Part shown: piece by piece, positions 56,401-64,000 of the stretch
How positions within the stretch are numbered: position 1 is the stretch's first letter
How the letters are laid out: each line of letters begins with the position of its first letter
Source of the DNA: Larix kaempferi
Lineage: Eukaryota; Streptophyta; Pinopsida; Pinales; Pinaceae
Assembly: GCA_027924585.1 (NCBI GenBank)
Contig: BSBM01000904.1
Span: 21,413,001-21,477,000 of the forward strand
Direction of reading: 5' to 3'
DNA: 64,000 nt
Notes under the pieces: generated by a model
What the model was told of the DNA's origin: nothing
Databases searched by the model: none
The model's input: the letters and a program-made list of their open reading frames with translations, nothing else
Translations under genes and position numbers: made by a program

Positions 56401-58449
56401 AATTCTATAAAAATAATTTTGAATCACATATATTGATCATTAAAACAACAATATTAATCATGAATAACAATTAGAAAAAATATTATTATTATAATAATAT
56501 AAACATGAAAATAACTACCTCTAAAAAAATATTAATAAAGTGTTACTATAAATTTTAATATAAAATAAAGGAAAAAAATTAATTAATTAATATTCATTAA
56601 AAATAAAACTATGTAAATATTATAAATTTTAATGTAAAATAATACTAAATAATCTATATATATTTTTAGTGGAAAAATTACTTTCATGTTATAAATAATA
56701 GAAAAACAATTTAATATTTAATAAAATTACGTGAATAATATAAATAAAATAAATTTTATAAATTTTTATTTTAATATAAAGTAATAATAAAAATAAAGGA
56801 AAAGGAGAAATAATTAATTAATATTAATAAAATTTAAAAATAAAATGAAACAAAAAAACACAAAAGGTTTATATTATGATTTTTTTTTTTAGACCATTCA
56901 AAATAAAGGAAAAAGATATCAGTGTGTTTTTTAAATGTTGTAAACATAATTGTAAATTAATTGAATGGTATATATTAATTATTAATATTGCAAAATCAAA
57001 TTGTATTAAAGTATTAAAAGGTATTGAATTTATTTTTGCATATTTTAATAATTTAAAATTGAAATTTTAATAAAGATTTTAAAATTTGTGATTGAATTTT
57101 CCAGATAATAAACTATAAAATATAAAATAGTAAAATGTTTTTCCTTCTTTCTTTTAAAATTACCAATTTTTCAATTTCTCAATTCAAATGAGAGATATTA
57201 AAAAGATTATACTCTAAATCTTAGTGAACAAAATGATCAATTTAATGTAACAGAATAACTTTAAAATTGTGAGTATGTATGTTTCTACATATTCACTCAT
57301 TGTGTCAAAAATTCTGGAATGTCAATGTGTTGACATTTTCAATAAACCTATCAAAAATTTCAACACAATGACATTCCATAATTTTTGACACAACCTTAAG
57401 AATGATAGCACAACACATATATGGAAAATAGTTTTATTGATTCTAGTAATAATGTTACTAATAACATATACATGAAACTTGTAAGTGATTTGAAGCACCT
57501 CAAAGTGGATAAGATGAACAAATAAAAGATGTTGGTCATTAACTATGTATTCTATTTCCATTACATAATGTTAAGATGTTATAAAATTGAAAATTGAACA
57601 TTGGGAATTATAATTATATATATATATATATATATATTATTTTTATTATTCAATATTATATTATTGAATTTAGTCAATTTGTTTTAAGTATTTTTCATGA
57701 TTCGTGGATGTTTAAAGTTAAATGTGAACATGTTAAAATAAATAAATTTCTTTTATAATAAATTTAAAATAATATCTAATTATCAACTGTAAACATTGAG
57801 ATAACCATCAAATTCTTTCAAATCTGAAAAAAAAATATTCTCTCTTTCAATCATTTATTAATTATTTTAATATATTAATTTTAACAATTTATTTTATTTA
57901 TATGAAACATAATTCTCATAAAACTCTCTTTTAATTCTTTTAAAATTTATTTTATTTTATTTAAATATAAAACAAAATACTCAAAAAAAACTATATTTCT
58001 TTGACCTCATAATTCATCAACATACCTTGATGTTTGCTTCACCTATTTGAATGTCATGTAACTCACCCTCACATATTGAATATGCTCCATTAACTTGGAG
58101 TTTCAAAAAATTTAGACCTACCTTCACACTTGGACTTAAACAAAATTAGATTCATTGATTGGTGCACGAAGAAATTGGGTCACATACACTCTAATGGTAT
58201 CATCCCATTTAATTAAAGTTTTTTATTAATTTAACTAAATGGTTTATAAAGGAAAACAGTTTGTTTACCAACAAAGAAGTACAAAGAAATGAAGATTTAA
58301 CATTTTTAATATTATTTAGTGTTATTAGAATTTAAAAAGTAATATTTTTCAAAATAAATAAAAATATAATATTAAGTATTTTTTAAAAATTTAAATAAAA
58401 TGATTTTGAATAAGATGTAATTATAGTTTTTATTTAGTAGTAATATATA
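56401..58449. other. very AT-rich stretch, no gene
   Basis: Long A/T runs, an (AT)n run at about 57613-57637, and an inverted pair near 57308-57382 (AATTCTGGAATGTCA against TGACATTCCATAATTTTTGA). I see nothing coding. Confidence 0.5.
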
Positions 58450-58519
58450 TTTTTATGGAAAGGAATCATTGCGGCTCTAAAGCGATCTAGGGTTTGCTGG
58501 ATCTCCTGGTTCGGCCGCC

Positions 58520-59848
58520 ATGGCCTCCCCCCCTCCCAGCGATCCTCCCCTGGAGGACCTTTGCTCCCGTCTCGATGCAGCCTTTCGCCTCCTGGTGACC
58601 TCGACTCCTCCCTCTCAAGCATAGGATCTCCCTTCTTCCACCTTTGTCAAGCGAGTAGCAGCTCCCAAAGTTCAGATCACGTTGACAGCTTCCAGAATAA
58701 AAGCCTTGGCTTTGAATGAAAGAGGTCTCGTCAGGCAATTTACTAGGATTTGGCCTTCCCCGAAAACCATGGATTCTTGGCTCTCCAAAAATTGGTTGCC
58801 CCTCATCTCCGGAGGTCTCCAACACTGCTTCTGCGGTAAGGGCTTTTACACCTTCCTTTTTGAATTCAAAGAAGATAGAGATTTGATCTTTCATAGTGGG
58901 CCATATTTCTTGGGATCGAGAGGGTTGTATCTCAACAGATGGAGTCTCTCCTTCGATCCTGAAAAAGATGTCCCCTTTGTCGTCCCTGTTTGGGTCCGTC
59001 TCCCTCATCTACCCCTCCATTGCTGGAATGATGAAGTCTTCCAAGCCATTGGGAATGCTCTAGGCAAATACATCGACAAAGCATAACCAAAAGGGCATCT
59101 CTTCTCTTGCGCTGGGATATGTGTCGAAGTAGACCTGGAAAAGGGATTGCCATAAGGAATCAATCTTCTCATGGATGGATGGGAATTCTATCAAAAAGTG
59201 GATTATGAACAACTGCCCTTTAAATGTAGAAAATGCCATGAATATGGGCACTTCGTCAAATTCTACCCCAAATCTGCACCGGAAAACTCAGACAAGAACC
59301 AGGAAGAAGGATGGAAACAACCCAAAAAAGGCAAAAAGGCCACGCACAACGCAACTCCCCACAATTCTGGAACTCAGCCAGGGCAAAGCAAGCTTCAACA
59401 AAAGAAAATCACCAAGTCCACAGCTAGCAACCATTTTGAAAACCTTATGTTAGAGGATGGAGAAATCCCAAGTCAAGCAGAACCACTGAATGAGGAGAAC
59501 GTCGGATTTGAAGAAATCGCAGAAGCCCCTCCGGAAGCCCACCTCTCTCCTGTTATAGAGCATATTTTAGAAAAATCAACCCCGGATCCGACTTCACCAA
59601 AGGAAACCTGGGCAGATATGGCCGCCGCAGAAGAGAGAACCCAGCAGCAAACTTCCCTAGGAGGAACCTGGGCAGAAATGGTTAAAATAAGCAGGCCAAA
59701 CCCGCTAACTTCATCCTTGGGACAAAACACTTCTAAAGAGACACAGGCTACTCAGGAATCAGAGGTAACAAACTTTGGTCCCCCTCATCTACCAGAGGAA
59801 GAAGATCGCAACGACAGCATCGTGAACAAGAGGCAGAAAGAGAACTAA
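58520..59848 (+). pseudogene. LINE ORF1 (DUF4283 plus zinc knuckle), three stops
   Basis: ATG at 58520 lies in GCCGCCATGG, a strong start context. One frame runs to TAA at 59846-59848, broken only by TAG at 58622, TAA at 59084 and TAA near 59153. The DUF4283-like part (about 58690-59080) has CFCGKGFYTFLFEFKEDRDL and VPVWVRLPHLPLHCWNDEVF. A knuckle follows, CRKCHEYGHFVKFY (about 59230-59270), in which the last Cys has become Tyr. The tail is Lys/Gln/Glu-rich and disordered in look, with two WA(D/E)M repeats. ORF1 proteins bind the LINE RNA. The stop-only damage suggests decay without length change. Confidence 0.9.
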
Positions 59849-59957
59849 ACCTAGGAAGGCAACTAAGTATCAAAGACACCAAGCTTCTACAAAACTCCAA
59901 AATCGTTGGCAATAAGGAAGCACGATCTCGAGCGGGATCTCAACCACCCAAGAAATA

Positions 59958-61911
59958 ATGAAGCTTGTCTCTTTGAATAGCAGAGGGCTTGGCGGATCCC
60001 ATAAAATTGAATCTCTTAAATCTATGTTAAAGTCCGAAAAAACCGATGTCCTTCTCATCCAAGAGACTAAGATGAGCAAAGAAGAGATATTGGACCTTTC
60101 GAATCTCTTCTGGAAAAATAGTACAGGTATGGCAATAAGCTCCAGAGGAGCTGCAGGAGGTATTGCAACCTTTTGTAACTCAAATAACTACACCCACAAT
60201 CTGGTGAAAGAAAATACACATTGGCTTCTTATTGAAATAATCAGTAAAAGCAGTCCCGACTCTATCCTCTTATGCAATGTCTATGGACCAACTCACTACA
60301 GGGATAAGCAAACCTTTTGGAAGAACACTCTGGCAAAAATCTCATTATTGCTGGAGACTTCAACACAACAGTCTCTAGCATAGAGAAAAGAGGAGAGGCT
60401 CTCATCAGAGACCCTTTTGGAGAAATGATGCAAGACCTTCTAGCAGACTTCGATCTTTTATATCCCAAACCCAACAATGGAAGATTCACCTGGAGCAACA
60501 AGCGCATTGGCCCGGGACATATTGTAGCTCGTTTGGACCGATTCCTAGTAAGCACTTCCATTCTTCATCTTGACCTTTATTTCTCTTCTTATCTTATTTC
60601 CTCAGCTTCCTCTGATCATAGACCGATTGCTCTTTCCCTTTCCCCCGCCGCCAACCTGGGCCCCATACCCTTCAGATTTAACCCCCTTTGGCTCTAGCAC
60701 AGCTCCATGCTAGACCTTATTCACTCTGTGTGGAACAACTCCTTCTCCGTCTCCCCTGGATACATCTGGGAATCCAAGCTTAGAGCAGTCCGCCAAGCCT
60801 TAAAATCTTGGGCTATCTCCTCCTTTCTGGAACCCTCCTCCATCAAAAACACCCTTCAAGACAAGCTCTCCAATCTTCAAAATCGTATGGAACAGGAAGA
60901 AATCACTCAGATAACCCTGATGCAAGAAAAGGCACTAAATGTTGAAGTCCTACTAGCTGCCAAAAGAGAGGAAGAAACTTGGAGATTAAAATCCAGGCAA
61001 CTTTGGCTCAAAGGGGGAGACAAAAACACCAAGTAATTCCACAATCAAGCAAAAGTCAGGCTTAGTCCAAATTTCATCAGAGTACTAAAAGATGGAAACA
61101 ACCAAGTGGTAAAGGGTCATGAAGCCATTAAGAAAGCATCCCATCAACACTTTAAAAACCTTTTTACGGATAGTGGAGCCACGGATGCAAACGCCCAGGA
61201 AGACTTCCTATCTGGAATTACCCCTACTATTTCTAGAAAAGACAATGAAAGACTCGACAAGCCCATCTCAGAGATGAAGTCATCTCGGCAATTTGGTCAC
61301 TTCACCCAGACAAAGCCCCAGGTCCCGATGGCTTCACCATTAATTTCTATCGAGCCGCCTAGAACATTATCAAAGAAGATCTAGTCAAGATGCTGAACTG
61401 GACTAAGACTAAAGAAAAGATTGGAGGTGCAACAAACTCAACCTTTCTCGCCCTCATTCCAAAGGACAAAAACTCCCACTCCTTGGAGAGATTCAGACCT
61501 ATCTCCTTATGCACTACCTCATACAAAATTCTCACTAAAACTCTGGCAAATCGAATGAGGAAAATGATGAGCAAAATCATCTCAGACGCCCAAGGTGGCT
61601 TTATCGCTGGCAGGCAAATCATGGACAACATAGTCATCGTACAAGAAGCCATTCACTCCAGTCTGAAAAGCAAGCAGCAAGGAATGGCTATAAAACTCGA
61701 CATGGCCAATGCTTTTGACAGAGTCAACCACTTATTTCTTTTCAAAATTATGCAGAAAATGGGATTCTCCGGGAACTTCATCCGATGGGTCAAAGCTTGC
61801 ATCTCCAGTCCTTGGATCGCTCCTCTGATCAATGGTAGACCAACTGGTTTCTTCAAATCTTCTCGTGGACTTAGGCAAGGGTGCCCTCTTTCACCTTTCC
61901 TCTACATCATA
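59958..61911 (+). pseudogene. LINE ORF2 (endonuclease and RT), truncated
   Basis: ATG at 59958 opens the endonuclease: MKLVSLNSRGLGG, LIQETKM (catalytic Glu), LLCNVYGP, then after a frameshift near 60335 IIAGDFNTTVSS, RFTWSN and a final SDHRPI (catalytic Asp-His). The linker runs through stops at 60695 (TAG) and 61034 (TAA). A shift near 61280 leads into RT: FLALIPKDKNSHSLERFRPI, ISDAQGGFIAGRQIMDN, AIKLDMANAFDRVNH (first catalytic Asp) and GLRQGCPLSPFLYII. The YADD-type box should follow but is replaced by the LTR at 61912. Confidence 0.9.
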
Positions 61912-64000
61912 TGTCACGAACCCAAAATTTCATAAAATTTAAAAACTTTTCTAAGTGCCTAAAATGCCACTAAAAATATATGCTGAAATATAAAGTGTGG
62001 GTTCACTTTCTTTAAAAACTGCTTTACAAAATAATTAAAACTTTGCAACACTTTTTGTTGTTTACAAATGTCGTTACGTTAATCAAGGAAAAGATATACG
62101 TTTTAATTTCAACTAAATAAATTCTGAACTTGATATGTCAACCATTTCTTAAATCTTGCGGGAAACACAAAAACTTCATTATGTACCAATATACATCTTT
62201 AGAAAGCATGTATATCTTTTATCGCACCAATAGAACAACCTAAATGGTAACAACATAACCATAATCATAAGGGAAACATATTAGCAATATACATCATAAT
62301 CAACTTTCTAATGGATCGGATACTTCAAAATAGTTATAAACATTTTTAAGGACAGAAACAAGTACTCATTCATAAGACACATTGAGAAACACCACAGGAA
62401 CCATAGGAGACAAAATATAACGTGGTTCACCCGTACACGGGCTAGTCCACAAAGGTGTGTGTGCATCTTTATTTATAATTATCGAAACAAGTGAAGTATT
62501 ACAAAATGGCAAACTCAGTTGTTTGCAAAATTCTATCATTCTTGATGCTTCTCTCCTAGAGAGCATTTTCTCTTCAAGATATTTGAAGCTAAACTATGGG
62601 TCAAAAAATCTAATACAATAAAATCAAAATTTTATAAACACTCTTGTTTTACCAAGAAAATTCTTCAATTTAATATACTCATAAAGTTATATAGATATCC
62701 CTCATAAAAATACTTCCTTGTCTAAAGATTTATATTGAACAACATAACCTATATGTAATTCATTAACATTAAAATCCTTCTTGGTCCAAACTTTTACCTA
62801 TGATTATAACCTCTAAATATCCTAAGAGTTTATATACATATATTATGTTATCATATTTAATAACAAGGCTACACTTTTACTTTAAACTTTAACATCTATA
62901 TGTTCTCTTATACCAACATAGTTCCTTTAATACCAAACCAAGATTTATAAAAAGGCAACCTTAATTTTACTAACTTCTATTATGTTTTCTAGAAGTGACC
63001 TTTAATATTATTGATATGAATATACATAATTCTAGACCCGCATGGATCATTACCCAATCATATTACTATTATGCCAATAGAATGTAATTTCTTCTTATGT
63101 ACGTTTTATAAAAAAAAAACTAAGACTAAGCATTTTGGAAGTCTTACATATATGGCTACACTTTTAATTTGCTTTTTGACAAAAGTAAGATCCTTCTTAC
63201 CTAAGCATTAATATACTTTTATCAATATCATATATATAAAAATATTTGCATAACCTTTGCTTATGCAATAACATTTCTTGTTATCGTATATATATAAATA
63301 AGCTAAGTGGATCAACTTTGAAGTTGACGTGCTGAAATTTCCAACGTTAGGGTTAAAAGAAAACCCTTTTTGCCGAGAAAAGTATTCAAGGTTGTTATCA
63401 CGAGAATGAACCTGAGAATAAATGCAAGGGTTTTTGATGCTCGGCGAAACCAAATCAACCCAAGACTTGTCACTTGATGAAAGGAATATCCTTCTATTAA
63501 GCATACATATAAAAATATATATGTAACCATTTAGATCTAACATTTAAATGAAAGCATAGCAATTGACGAGGGTATACACTACCACTCGCTTTCATACTAA
63601 CGACAACATAAGTTATGGAGAACTTAATATATATATATATATATATATATATCCGCTAGTAATCATACTATGAACATAATTTATAGAGATCCATCTCTGC
63701 ATTATGAAAAGTATATATATAAGTGTTATCGGAAAAACATATAAATTTAATATCTAAAGGGGCGTCGATCCTCACGACGGAGGTATCTCCCAGCCTATCC
63801 TATCTGGGCAGCCAACACAAATGAATAAATAAACAAAAACAACCATACAGAATGGCAGGGTAACATACTAAGCACAGAGACTCATTCTGTCAAACATCTC
63901 TGCAAGGCATGTGCAGCCAAAAAAAATAGACTAAAAATATAACATCCTACAGGTCGTGCTTTTCTAAGATGATGTAAAATCCTTACAAACTCTGTAAGTA
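61912..64000 (+). repeat. LTR (or LTR element) inserted in the LINE, runs off the window
   Basis: The left edge is sharp: TGTCACGAACCCAAAATTTC directly follows the LINE RT codons. The start resembles the LTR at 41891 and, more weakly, the other gypsy LTR starts in this window. No LTR end, primer site or coding part is seen in the 2.09 kb available, so the LTR is at least that long or carries further insertions. The stretch 62400-62600 (containing GTGGTTCACCC) has a different look and could be one. A (TA)n run lies at 63627-63652. Short frames here are not credible. Confidence 0.6.
63627..63652. repeat. (AT)n microsatellite
   Basis: An AT dinucleotide run of about 26 bases. Confidence 0.9.

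Larger units (their letters stand above)
58450..61911 (+). mobile_element. L1-type LINE, 3' end cut off by an LTR
   Basis: The start is marked by a sharp rise in GC content after very AT-rich DNA. ORF1 (58520-59848) encodes a DUF4283-type RNA-binding protein with a zinc knuckle. ORF2 (from 59958) encodes an apurinic-type endonuclease and RT. The order fits plant L1 LINEs. RT stops in the middle at 61911, where an LTR begins, so the last catalytic box, the rest of ORF2 and the poly-A tail are absent. ORF1 has three in-frame stops and no frameshift; ORF2 has two frameshifts and some stops. Confidence 0.9.

Overview
This window reads as intergenic DNA from a large-genome seed plant. A gymnosperm (conifer-like) source is my best guess, because almost everything recognisable is old, nested LTR-retrotransposon sequence in AT-rich DNA with no intact cellular gene. 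That guess rests on remembered resemblance of the Ty1/copia and Ty3/gypsy polyproteins to conifer elements and is not proven by the sequence. There are no bacterial-style operons, ribosome binding sites, CRISPR arrays, or convincing tRNA or rRNA genes.

Layout. 0.6-2.7 kb: a small non-autonomous LTR element on the minus strand. 2.9-3.3 kb: an unrecognised coiled-coil-like pseudogene. 3.6-11.3 kb: a Ty3/gypsy relic (LTR end, primer site, gag and protease at the left, integrase C-terminus at the right) with a Ty1/copia pol relic in the middle. 11.27-12.56 kb: an LTR-like sequence. 12.56-26.1 kb: a Ty1/copia element whose 5' LTR is split by a complete 10.6-kb Ty3/gypsy element (12850-23461, 5-bp target duplication AGTAC). 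That gypsy element is itself split in its RT/RNase H region by a solo LTR (18432-19750, target duplication GACAC). 26.3-31.9 kb: a LARD-like non-autonomous LTR element on the minus strand (target duplication AAAAA), with 2-kb LTRs and a long open frame of unknown function. It appears to sit in the 5' LTR of a Tat/Ogre-like Ty3/gypsy element that runs to 38.8 kb. 38.8-43.6 kb: two related LTR fragments interleaved with minus-strand gypsy RT and gag relics. 44.0-45.3 kb: a TRIM-like element. 45.3-58.4 kb: very AT-rich DNA with diverged duplications, tandem duplications and one RNase H relic. 58.45-61.91 kb: an L1-type LINE, cut in its RT by another LTR that runs to the end of the window.

How the parts work together. 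Each element carried its own reverse-transcription apparatus: primer site, gag, protease, RT, RNase H and integrase, or endonuclease plus RT for the LINE. None is intact now. In the large gypsy element about 18 premature stops accompany only two frameshifts, and most stops fit C-to-T or G-to-A change, as expected of methylated silenced DNA. The relative order of insertion can be read from the nesting. The two most unusual items are a second gag-capsid-like domain between protease and RT of the 12.85-23.46 kb element, and the long open frame of the LARD-like element. All coordinates and similarities were read by eye; no alignment or database search was run.
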